A stretch of DNA of 5,775 nt from Lysobacterales bacterium. Lineage in GTDB: Bacteria; Pseudomonadota; Gammaproteobacteria; Xanthomonadales; SZUA-36. The stretch is taken from contig JAKITM010000127.1 in the NCBI GenBank assembly GCA_021648045.1, forward strand, positions 1 to 5,775. Direction: 5' to 3'. Under the pieces are notes generated by a model. That model saw nothing but the letters and a program-made list of their open reading frames with translations, had not been told where the DNA came from and made no database searches. Within the stretch, counting starts at the first letter, position 1. Each line of letters opens with the position of its first letter. Below, in pieces: positions 1 through 5,770 of this stretch. A program made the position numbers and the translations under genes.

Positions 1-45
1 ACCTGACAGAACAGAAAGACTAGATAACAAGTGATGCCCTAATAG

Positions 46-58
46 CCCGAAAATCGGG
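46..58. repeat. Short inverted repeat (5-bp stem, 3-nt loop)
   Basis: CCCGA and TCGGG flank an AAA loop, giving a small hairpin on either strand. It lies about 90 bases beyond the stop codon of the minus-strand operon. No clean T-run follows it on the minus strand, and on the plus strand only a loose TATTTT occurs several bases later. It could be part of a terminator region for the hemA operon or chance. I see no supportable gene in bases 1-149; open frames there are very short. Confidence 0.25.
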
Positions 59-104
59 AAGGGGATATTTTAACCAGAGGCTTGACTTTGTGCTTCATAG
101 AAGG

Positions 105-122
105 GTGGGCATTTATGCCCAC
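105..122 (-). terminator. Possible hairpin terminator or 3' end stabiliser after the histidine phosphatase gene
   Basis: GTGGGCATTTATGCCCAC is a perfect inverted repeat: 8-bp arms around TT, realistically a 6-7 bp stem with a 4-6 nt loop. It starts 27 bases past the stop codon of the last gene of the minus-strand operon, where a terminator is expected. The stem is GC-rich, but no U-tract follows on the minus strand (the RNA would continue CCUUCUAUG). It is therefore not a textbook intrinsic terminator and may instead protect the mRNA 3' end. Confidence 0.4.
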
Positions 123-149
123 GCGTATAAGCCCGTCAGCTCAATCAAA

Positions 150-647
150 TCAAAATTCACAAGCTATCAACCGCTGATCTAATTTAACAGCCCCGGCGCT
201 ATTCACCCGCCAATAACTGTTGTAATCGGTTTCTTCCATCGGTTTGATTTTCTGCCCGCTAAAGTGCCCGGCTAAGGCTGGAGTGGTATTGCTATGACCA
301 ACAATCACCACGCTATTTTTATTGGCGTTGATTTTAACTGCCAAATCACCAAGCTTACGCGTATCATATAAACGAATGGAAACCCCCAGCCGGAGTGCCA
401 ATGGTGTCGCAGTTTCCAATGTGCGGCGGTAATTACTACTATAAATATGTTTGATTTCCTCGGCAAAAGGCTGTGCAGCTAACCACTCCGCCATACATTC
501 AGCACGCTTGTGCCCATTGGCAGTCAACGGCGGATCTTTAAGTTCGGTCATCTTCTCCGCATGCCGCAGGAGCAAAATGTTTTGTTTGCCATGCGCTGTA
601 GTTACCAGCAAAAGCGCGAATATGAATAACCAAAATTTCAGTTTCAT
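150..647 (-). CDS. Secreted/periplasmic histidine phosphatase family protein (RHAEK type)
   Basis: The 165-residue protein begins with a Sec-type signal peptide: K2 and K4, a hydrophobic core at about residues 5-17, and likely cleavage after A-H-G at 18-20. The mature part is a compact histidine phosphatase (phosphoglycerate mutase-like) domain. R28-H29-A30 supplies the phosphorylated histidine, DPPLTANG at 38-45 is typical of the RHAEK subgroup, SSNYRRT at 70-76 supplies the second arginine (R75), and VGHSN at 116-120 supplies the second catalytic histidine (H118). The core residues are intact, so an active phosphatase is likely, but the substrate cannot be read from sequence. SixA-like and Ais-like proteins belong to the same superfamily. 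C51 and C163 could form a disulfide in the periplasm, which is speculative. The ATG lies two bases after the prfA TAA, with no strong ribosome binding site, so translation is probably coupled to prfA. The position is usually held by prmC. Confidence 0.85.
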   Translation of the reverse strand: MKLKFWLFIFALLLVTTAHGKQNILLLRHAEKMTELKDPPLTANGHKRAECMAEWLAAQPFAEEIKHIYSSNYRRTLETATPLALRLGVSIRLYDTRKLGDLAVKINANKNSVVIVGHSNTTPALAGHFSGQKIKPMEETDYNSYWRVNSAGAVKLDQRLIACEF

Positions 648-649
648 AG

Positions 650-1726
650 TTAAGCGCCGATATCTGCCAAGTCCATCGCCTGTTGCTCCTGCATCAGCGG
701 TTCAGTTAACAGCTCAAGCTGACCACCCAAAATATCTGCGAGCCGATACAAAGTCAGATTAATGCGGTGGTCTGTAATCCTACCCTGAGGATAATTATAG
801 GTGCGCACTCGCTGCGAACGGTCGCCACTACCGACTTGCAGGCGCCGGTCTTCTGCTTGTTCGGCGGCTTGCTTGTTCTGCTCAGCTTCCAGAATGCGCG
901 AACTAAGCAGCGACAATGCCCGGGCTTTGTTTTTATGCTGCGAGCGTTCATCCTGACATTCAACCACGATACCGGTAGGTAGGTGAGTAATACGGATGGC
1001 TGAATCGGTGGTATTTACATGCTGCCCACCAGCGCCTGAAGCACGGAAGGTATCAATTTTTAGATCAGCTGGGTTAATTTTGATTTCATCAATGGCATCT
1101 ACCTCCGGCAGCACAGCTACCGTGCAGGCGGAAGTATGGATGCGTCCCTGGGATTCTGTTTCTGGCACCCTTTGCACCCGGTGGGTGCCAGATTCAAATT
1201 TAAACCGCGAAAATGCGGCGTTGCCAACTACCCGGCTGATGATTTCTTTATAGCCGCCGTGCTCGCCCTCGGAGATGCTTAGAATTTCAATTTTCCAGCC
1301 TTGATTATCGGCATAGCGGTTATACATCCGAAACAGGTCGCCTGCGAAAAGTGCGGCTTCATCGCCACCCGTGCCGGCACGAATCTCCAGAAAAATGTTG
1401 TTATCATCATCCGGGTCTTTGGGTAGCAACAGGATTTGAAGCTCATGTTCTAGGCTGTTGATCTGGGTTTCTGCTTCAGTGATTTCTTCTGCGGCCATCT
1501 CTTTCAGCTCAGGGTCCTTGAGCATTTCCCGGGCATCTATAAGTGCCTCTTTATAGCGTAACCAGTTTTGGAAGCTAGCGGTCAGTGGCTCAAGCTGGGC
1601 GTATTCGCGAGCAAGTTCACGAAAGAGGTTGTTATCTGCCATTACCGCCGGATCGCCCATTAACAGGCCAACCTCTTCGTGGCGACCGCTAATTTGTTGT
1701 AGCCGATCTTGAATGGATTGTTTCAT
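650..1726 (-). CDS. prfA: Peptide chain release factor 1 (RF1)
   Basis: This 358-residue protein is a class I release factor that reads UAA and UAG in the ribosomal A site and triggers peptidyl-tRNA hydrolysis; the length is normal for RF1. The N-terminal helical domain covers about 1-100. The stop-codon-reading tripeptide is P188-E189-T190 (the PxT class that marks RF1, not RF2's SPF), followed by ESQGRIHTSA. The catalytic GGQ motif is at 233-235 within SGAGGQHVNTT, with Q235 as the residue normally methylated by PrmC. The C-terminal part keeps the GSGDRS, RTYN, PQGR and TDHRINL segments. The start codon overlaps the hemA stop as ATGA. Upstream there is only a weak AAGG about 12 bases away, so initiation probably depends on coupling to hemA translation. 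I see no frameshift or missing key residue. Confidence 0.98.
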   Translation of the reverse strand: MKQSIQDRLQQISGRHEEVGLLMGDPAVMADNNLFRELAREYAQLEPLTASFQNWLRYKEALIDAREMLKDPELKEMAAEEITEAETQINSLEHELQILLLPKDPDDDNNIFLEIRAGTGGDEAALFAGDLFRMYNRYADNQGWKIEILSISEGEHGGYKEIISRVVGNAAFSRFKFESGTHRVQRVPETESQGRIHTSACTVAVLPEVDAIDEIKINPADLKIDTFRASGAGGQHVNTTDSAIRITHLPTGIVVECQDERSQHKNKARALSLLSSRILEAEQNKQAAEQAEDRRLQVGSGDRSQRVRTYNYPQGRITDHRINLTLYRLADILGGQLELLTEPLMQEQQAMDLADIGA

Positions 1727-3030
1727 AAGGAGCTGTCGCCTTTTTCAGAATCGGGTTGGTCTGCATTTTCCGGTTTTGTTTCCACATCAAACAAGTGCAT
1801 GGCGGCATCTAGTACTTTGCGATTTTCATCAGCAGCGGCTTCGCGTAAACGCGTGCTGGGTAGATGCAGTAATTTATTGGTCAATTGGGTTCCCAGCGTG
1901 CGGACTACGGTTTCTGGGTCTTTGCCCTTTGCCAGTTGTTGCAAGGCCGCCGCTACCGCTATTTCGGTAATGGTATGTGAGCGTTCACGAATTTTGCGAA
2001 TGCTGGCAGCGACCTGATGCCCGCGCCACCAGCGCAGGAATTCATGCAGATACTGCTCTACATAGACTTCCGCCTGTTTTACCTCATTAGCGCGCTGCTT
2101 GAGGTTGCCGGCGATCACTTCGCGTAAATCATCAATGCTATAAAGGTAGACAGATGAAATGCTTGCTACATCTGCAGCAATATCACGGGGGACCGCAATA
2201 TCGACCAGCAATAACGGCCGGTGGCGGCGTAGTTTTTGGCAGTTTTTAATCATTGTCTTAGTGATTAATGGCGTGGTAGCAGCAGTCGAACTAAACACGA
2301 TATCTGCATCTGCCAGGCGGGATTCTAATTGTTCTAATGAGATTGCTTCTGCGTTGAATTCCAGCGCCAGCTTCTGCGCGTTTTCTAGGCTGCGGTTGGC
2401 AATGATGAATTTTGTTACACCCTGTTGTTGCAAATGCCGCAGCGATAGCCCGATCATTTCACCAGCACCAATAAGCAAGACGGTTTGCTCGGAAAGCTGG
2501 CCATATAACTGGTGTGCTAGTTTCACGGCAGTCGATGCCACCGATACCGGATTTCTTCCCATAGCGGTTTCGGTGCGAATGGTTTTACAGGCCGTAAATA
2601 CCATTTCTAACAGACGATGCAGAACTTTTCCGGTGGTTTTATTGTCTTCAGCAATGGAAAAGGCGGTTTTTACCTGGCCTAGAATCTGTGGCTCACCTAA
2701 AACCATGGATTCCATCCCGGCCGCCACTCGAATTAGGTGGCGAATTAATTCGGTATTGAATTTTCGGTAGCTGTGATTTTCAAGTTCGTCCTGTTCGATA
2801 CCGAAATAATCACTGATCCAGTGACTTAAAAGTGAACGATCTGCTTCGGTTGTAATCCGACAATAAAATTCAGAACGATTACAGGTGCTGATGATGAACG
2901 CTTCGAGCACGCCGGCTTGTTGTTTTAGGTCTTGAAGTGACTCGTGTAAGCGGCTTTCAGGCACAGCAACGCGTTCACGCAGAGTGATGGGTGCGGTATC
3001 GTGGCTGAGTCCAAGTAAAATCAGTGGCAT
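1723..3030 (-). CDS. hemA: Glutamyl-tRNA reductase
   Basis: The 435-residue enzyme reduces glutamyl-tRNA(Glu) with NADPH to glutamate-1-semialdehyde, the first committed step of the C5 route to heme, siroheme and other tetrapyrroles. The N-terminus GLSHDTAPITLRER (7-20) matches the family start closely, which fixes the ATG although no clear ribosome binding site precedes it. The catalytic cysteine is C50 in STCNRSE (48-54). The conserved MVLGEPQILGQVK is at 109-121, the NADPH-binding GAGEM at 188-192, ANRS at 211-214, and VDIAVPRDI at 276-284. The helical dimerisation domain runs from about 310 to 415. The tail from about 416 to 435 is polar and acidic and runs past the usual family end (E. 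coli HemA is 418 residues); its last codons overlap the prfA start. It is the first gene of the minus-strand operon, so its promoter must lie in 3031-3151 or within the divergent gene. I could not pick a convincing -35/-10 pair for it. Confidence 0.98.
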   Translation of the reverse strand: MPLILLGLSHDTAPITLRERVAVPESRLHESLQDLKQQAGVLEAFIISTCNRSEFYCRITTEADRSLLSHWISDYFGIEQDELENHSYRKFNTELIRHLIRVAAGMESMVLGEPQILGQVKTAFSIAEDNKTTGKVLHRLLEMVFTACKTIRTETAMGRNPVSVASTAVKLAHQLYGQLSEQTVLLIGAGEMIGLSLRHLQQQGVTKFIIANRSLENAQKLALEFNAEAISLEQLESRLADADIVFSSTAATTPLITKTMIKNCQKLRRHRPLLLVDIAVPRDIAADVASISSVYLYSIDDLREVIAGNLKQRANEVKQAEVYVEQYLHEFLRWWRGHQVAASIRKIRERSHTITEIAVAAALQQLAKGKDPETVVRTLGTQLTNKLLHLPSTRLREAAADENRKVLDAAMHLFDVETKPENADQPDSEKGDSSL

Positions 3031-3078
3031 GGGTTGTAAAATTTATCTGATATCAAGTTAGAATAGCAGGGTGGTAAA

Positions 3079-3103
3079 TTGACAGTCTCTATTCCACTAT
3101 AAC
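3079..3103 (+). promoter_or_regulatory. Possible promoter elements for the TPR lipoprotein-lolB operon, atypical spacing
   Basis: A perfect TTGACA (3079-3084) and a near-consensus TATAAC (3098-3103) both occur upstream of the plus-strand operon, but only 13 bases separate them instead of 16-18. Either TATAAC is used with a poor -35 about 17 bases upstream, or the TTGACA match is fortuitous. An initiation point near 3110 would leave a leader of about 40 bases. Weak support. Confidence 0.3.
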
Positions 3104-3122
3104 GCCAGCATTTAATGTTGGC
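3104..3122. repeat. Imperfect inverted repeat in the hemA / TPR-gene divergent region
   Basis: GCCAGCAT and ATGTTGGC flank a TTA spacer. Seven of eight positions pair by Watson-Crick rules and the eighth is a G-U wobble if read as plus-strand RNA (A-C on the other strand). It sits immediately downstream of the candidate -10 TATAAC. It could therefore be an operator, or a 5' leader hairpin of the plus-strand mRNA. A ten-base palindrome GATTTAAATC follows at 3124-3133. No known regulator consensus was recognised. Confidence 0.4.
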
Positions 3123-3140
3123 AGATTTAAATCATGTACA

Positions 3141-3145
3141 AAGGA
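3141..3145 (+). promoter_or_regulatory. Ribosome binding site of the TPR lipoprotein gene
   Basis: AAGGA sits six bases before the ATG at 3152. It is the clearest Shine-Dalgarno sequence in the window and fixes the start of the downstream gene. The other protein genes here lack an obvious one and probably depend on translational coupling or a leader without one. Confidence 0.8.
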
Positions 3146-3151
3146 ATTTGA

Positions 3152-4939
3152 ATGCCAGTTCAAAAAAAATCTATTTTAACAGTCACCGCACCCGCTGTGT
3201 TGGTTTTACTCATGATGCTGGTAGTTTCGGCCTGTGCAGTTAGTGGTGGTACAGATGCTGCACAAGCATCACCTGATACGGCGGCAAACCTGTCAGAGGA
3301 GCTGCCAGAGGCTGATTCTCAGCCTGAAAAAATCACAGCCGCGATGACCTCGGATGAAATGTATCGGGTAATGAGCGCAGAACTGCAAGGCAGTGAGGGT
3401 GATATCACCGCAGCATTATCGAACTATCTTGAGGCGGCACTGTTATCAGATAATCCAAAAATTGCCAAACGCGTAACGGTGCTATCGGCTCGTGCTCGCA
3501 GTTGGCAGCATGCAGCGATGGCGGCGAATAGGTGGCAGGTGTTGGACCCGGATAACATTGAAGCAACCCGGACACTGGCTGCTGCACATATATTCACAGG
3601 TAATTATAAGGCCGCAGCCTATCAGCTCGACCACTTATACACTCAGGTAGAGGGTACAGAGGCCGAGAAATGGCAGCATATTACCGGTGTTTTAGCACGT
3701 TCGGCCAGCACTGAAAAGGCGCGTGATTTACTTCAGCAACTCATCGATAAGCATCAACTTATTGGTAATACGCCTGCGGTTGCTAACGGCAAGTTGGCGC
3801 AAAGTCAGCTGGCGGCAAAGTTAGGTGATATGCCGCTGGCAATGCAGCTGGGACAAGAAGCTGCAGTTGGTTTGAAGGATGATGCGCAAGCGCAGCTGTG
3901 GCTTGGCCGTTTGTTTATCGCTTCGGAAAAACTAGTAGAATCTACCCGCTATTTTCAGCGTGCCTGGGAAATCAATCCAACTGAGGAAGAAATTGCTATG
4001 GCCTATGCAGAAGTTTTGCATCGGCAGGATAATACACTCAAGGCGAATACTGTGTTGGCAGGGCTTGAACAAACCGACAGGGTTTTGTTAAATCGAATTG
4101 TATTTGCAACCGTGGAACGGGATCAACCGCGGGCTGAGCGCCTTTTTCATCAAATGGAAGATAGTGTGGACCGCGATCAGCCCAGTCATGCCATGCGCAT
4201 GGCCAGAGCGGCTGATTTGATCGGCCTACCGGCTGAGGCTCGCACTTGGTATGCGCGTGTGCCTGAGTCCGCTGAGGCCTGGCTGGCGGCCCGTTTGCGA
4301 CTGGCGGTGTTGGTTGCTATTAGTGATGGCCTAGAACAGGGCCGCGCCGTATTATCAGCGTTAAAGAATAACCAAAACAAAAATGTAGTAGAGCAGGCAT
4401 GGTTGGCTGATGCGCAGCTATTGCAACAAGCCCAACAACCGCAAGCTGCGGCTGAATCCTTACGCAGTGGTTTGTTGCAGCAACCGGATTCTGTGCCCTT
4501 AAACTATTCATTAGGTTTGCTGATGGCGCAGGCGGGTGATGTTGCTGCTGCGGAGGAATTATTTCGTAAAGTCCTGAGTTTGCAGCCGAATAATCCGACA
4601 GCATTAAACGCATTGGGTTATACCCTCACTGACTTGACCGATCGCCATGCCGAGGCTCTAGATTATATTCAGCGCGCCCTGGAGTTGCAGCCAGATGATG
4701 TTTCTGTAATCGACTCCATGGGCTGGGTTTTATATCGCCTGGGTAGAAATACGGAGGCACTTGTGTACCTAAAACGGGCCTATTTACTGGATGATAATCC
4801 GGAAATAGCAGCACACCTGGTTGAGGTGTTATGGAAGTCCGGTCAACTGGCGGCTGCAAGGGCGTTGTTTAATAAAGCTCGCGCGGAGAGCAAAGATGAC
4901 CCAATATTGTTGAAGACCGGGCATCGACTCGGACTTTGA
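3152..4939 (+). CDS. lbcA: TPR-repeat outer-membrane lipoprotein, LbcA-like
   Basis: The 595-residue protein has a lipoprotein signal: K5-K6, a hydrophobic stretch at about 7-25, and lipobox V-S-A-C with the lipidated cysteine C28. The residue after it is Ala, not Asp, which favours Lol transport to the outer membrane. A polar linker follows (about 30-65). The rest is helical with TPR character. The clearest repeats are C-terminal, near 445-479, 480-514 (one residue longer), 515-548 and 549-583, with the typical G, Y, A and P positions; more degenerate repeats fill about 75-440. By position (divergent from hemA, directly before lolB) it corresponds to P. aeruginosa PA4667, LbcA, the TPR lipoprotein partner of the periplasmic protease CtpA in degrading peptidoglycan cross-link hydrolases. 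That role is inferred from synteny and architecture; no ctpA homologue is visible here. The stop codon overlaps the lolB start (TTGA). The gene symbol is provisional. Confidence 0.85.
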   Translation: MPVQKKSILTVTAPAVLVLLMMLVVSACAVSGGTDAAQASPDTAANLSEELPEADSQPEKITAAMTSDEMYRVMSAELQGSEGDITAALSNYLEAALLSDNPKIAKRVTVLSARARSWQHAAMAANRWQVLDPDNIEATRTLAAAHIFTGNYKAAAYQLDHLYTQVEGTEAEKWQHITGVLARSASTEKARDLLQQLIDKHQLIGNTPAVANGKLAQSQLAAKLGDMPLAMQLGQEAAVGLKDDAQAQLWLGRLFIASEKLVESTRYFQRAWEINPTEEEIAMAYAEVLHRQDNTLKANTVLAGLEQTDRVLLNRIVFATVERDQPRAERLFHQMEDSVDRDQPSHAMRMARAADLIGLPAEARTWYARVPESAEAWLAARLRLAVLVAISDGLEQGRAVLSALKNNQNKNVVEQAWLADAQLLQQAQQPQAAAESLRSGLLQQPDSVPLNYSLGLLMAQAGDVAAAEELFRKVLSLQPNNPTALNALGYTLTDLTDRHAEALDYIQRALELQPDDVSVIDSMGWVLYRLGRNTEALVYLKRAYLLDDNPEIAAHLVEVLWKSGQLAAARALFNKARAESKDDPILLKTGHRLGL

Positions 4940-5619
4940 AGGGCTTCAACACCCAAAAGTTGAGAGTTGGCAGCAGGTTTATTCTGGTTGTGCTGACCAG
5001 TTTAGTGTTATCTGCTTGCGCGACCAGCACAAAACCCGGGCTTGAACTGTTGCCGGGTGCGGAAATTCCGGGTGCGGAAACCCAGCGCGTCGCAATTTTA
5101 CAGCAACAACAGGATTGGAGCTTTAAAAGCCGCATTTCAATTCGTATTGAAGAAAATGGCAGCACAGAGGGTGGCAGCGGAAATTTACGCTGGATGCAAT
5201 CACCACAACAAGTCGAGCTGAATTTCCATGCGGCACTAGGCCGGGCGGCCTGGCATCTAATTGCTGGCCCAGGTCAGGCTAAAGTGACCCTGGCAGACGG
5301 TAGTGTATATGTGGATTCCGATGTGCAGCGCTTATTGAGTCGTCAACTGGGTTGGGATGTGCCGGTAAACGCGCTTTCCTGCTGGCTGCGCGGTTTAGTG
5401 GTGGCGCCGGAATGTCCTGCTGGCAGTGCCATTGTTGTCAGTCGGGATGCCGAGGGTAGGCCTCTACAGCTACGACAAAACGAGTGGCAGGTGCAAATTC
5501 ATTCGTGGTCAATTGTCGATAATCTTAGCCTGCCAAAGAAAATAGAATTCTCGGCTCCGGGGCGAAAATTCGTGTTAGTGATTAAACAATGGCGCCTTAA
5601 CGATAATAATTACAATTAA
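4936..5619 (+). CDS. lolB: Outer-membrane lipoprotein receptor/insertase LolB
   Basis: The 227-residue protein is the LolB lipoprotein, which takes lipoproteins from periplasmic LolA and inserts them into the inner leaflet of the outer membrane. The signal peptide has K and R residues up to R14, a hydrophobic core at about 15-25, and lipobox L-S-A-C with C28. LolB-like features are W61-x-F-K-S-R-I at the start of the mature fold, the loop A-L-G at 100-102 (L101 aligns with the exposed leucine of E. coli LolB needed for insertion), and GWDVPVNALSCWLRGL at 139-154. No ATG exists between the in-frame stop at 4897-4899 and C28. The TTG at 4936, overlapping the upstream TGA, is preferred, and TTG at 4960 is the alternative. 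C149 and C160 could form a disulfide. A 5-residue duplication, PGAEI/PGAET (40-49), lies in the linker. ispE, the usual next gene, is missing here. Confidence 0.93.
   Translation: MKGFNTQKLRVGSRFILVVLTSLVLSACATSTKPGLELLPGAEIPGAETQRVAILQQQQDWSFKSRISIRIEENGSTEGGSGNLRWMQSPQQVELNFHAALGRAAWHLIAGPGQAKVTLADGSVYVDSDVQRLLSRQLGWDVPVNALSCWLRGLVVAPECPAGSAIVVSRDAEGRPLQLRQNEWQVQIHSWSIVDNLSLPKKIEFSAPGRKFVLVIKQWRLNDNNYN
5053..5082 (+). repeat. 15-bp tandem duplication inside lolB
   Basis: Two adjacent 15-base units (5053-5067 and 5068-5082) share their first 13 bases, CCGGGTGCGGAAA, and differ only in the last two. The repeat is in frame and encodes PGAEI followed by PGAET in the flexible linker between the lipidated cysteine and the folded domain, so it should be tolerated. 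It looks like a replication-slippage product. Confidence 0.85.
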
Positions 5620-5633
5620 TTTGCTCAAATCCA

Positions 5634-5662
5634 TTGACAAGCCAACGACACACATTCACAAT
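5634..5662 (+). promoter_or_regulatory. Sigma70-type promoter of the tRNA-Gln gene
   Basis: A perfect -35 TTGACA (5634-5639) and a -10 CACAAT (5657-5662, four of six consensus bases) are separated by exactly 17 bases. Transcription would start near 5669, a few bases before the mature tRNA 5' end at 5675. The CCGC just after the -10 makes a GC-rich discriminator, as in growth-rate-controlled stable RNA promoters. The promoter lies within 45 bases of the lolB stop, and no terminator separates them, so some read-through from lolB is also likely. Confidence 0.7.
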
Positions 5663-5674
5663 CCGCATTGCGAT

Positions 5675-5751
5675 TGGGACGTGGCCAAGTTGGTTAAGGC
5701 ACGGGGTTTTGATCCCCGCATTCGCAGGTTCGAGTCCTGCCGTCCCAGCCA
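5675..5751 (+). tRNA. tRNA-Gln (anticodon TTG)
   Basis: A full cloverleaf can be drawn. The acceptor arms TGGGACG (5675-5681) and CGTCCCA (5741-5747) pair, followed by discriminator G5748 and an encoded CCA (5749-5751). The D-arm is GCC/GGC around an AAGTTGGTTAA loop. The anticodon stem CGGGG/CCCCG encloses the loop TTTTGAT, giving anticodon TTG, which reads CAA and by wobble CAG. The T-arm GCAGG/CCTGC encloses TTCGAGT. The U1-A72 first pair and G73 discriminator agree with glutamine identity in bacteria. A tRNA-Gln gene at this place, before prs, is typical of gammaproteobacteria; prs would be expected just beyond the window. Confidence 0.97.
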
Positions 5752-5752
5752 T

Positions 5753-5770
5753 TTCTTTTTAAGAAAAGAA
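5753..5770. repeat. AT-rich inverted repeat just after tRNA-Gln
   Basis: TTCTTTT (5753-5759) and AAAAGAA (5764-5770) are perfect reverse complements around a TAAG loop, starting two bases after the encoded CCA. An A/U-only stem (one G-C pair per arm) is weak. It may help delimit the tRNA 3' end for processing, or act as a poor terminator before the next gene. The window ends five bases later, so what follows cannot be judged. Confidence 0.35.

Noticed and set aside
39..98. Minus-strand 19-codon frame starting at an ATG at 98
   Set aside because: It is very short, has no ribosome binding site and contains the inverted repeat at 46-58; nothing supports translation.
451..762. Plus-strand open frame across the phosphatase-prfA junction
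   Set aside because: It overlaps two real minus-strand genes, has no ribosome binding site or family resemblance, and reads as a shadow frame.
1025..1175. PET instead of the E. coli PAT tripeptide in the RF1 stop-codon recognition motif
   Set aside because: The motif class is PxT, and PET occurs in other bacterial RF1 proteins such as that of Bacillus subtilis, so this does not indicate recoding or altered stop specificity.
2159..2770. 203-codon open frame on the plus strand, antisense to hemA
   Set aside because: It lies wholly inside the well-supported hemA gene. Its translation is rich in serine, arginine and cysteine without any recognisable domain, and it is best explained as a shadow of hemA codon structure.
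5664..5672. CGCATTGCG mini-hairpin just before tRNA-Gln
   Set aside because: It has a four-base stem with a one-base loop, too small to be meaningful, and it overlaps the expected transcription start.
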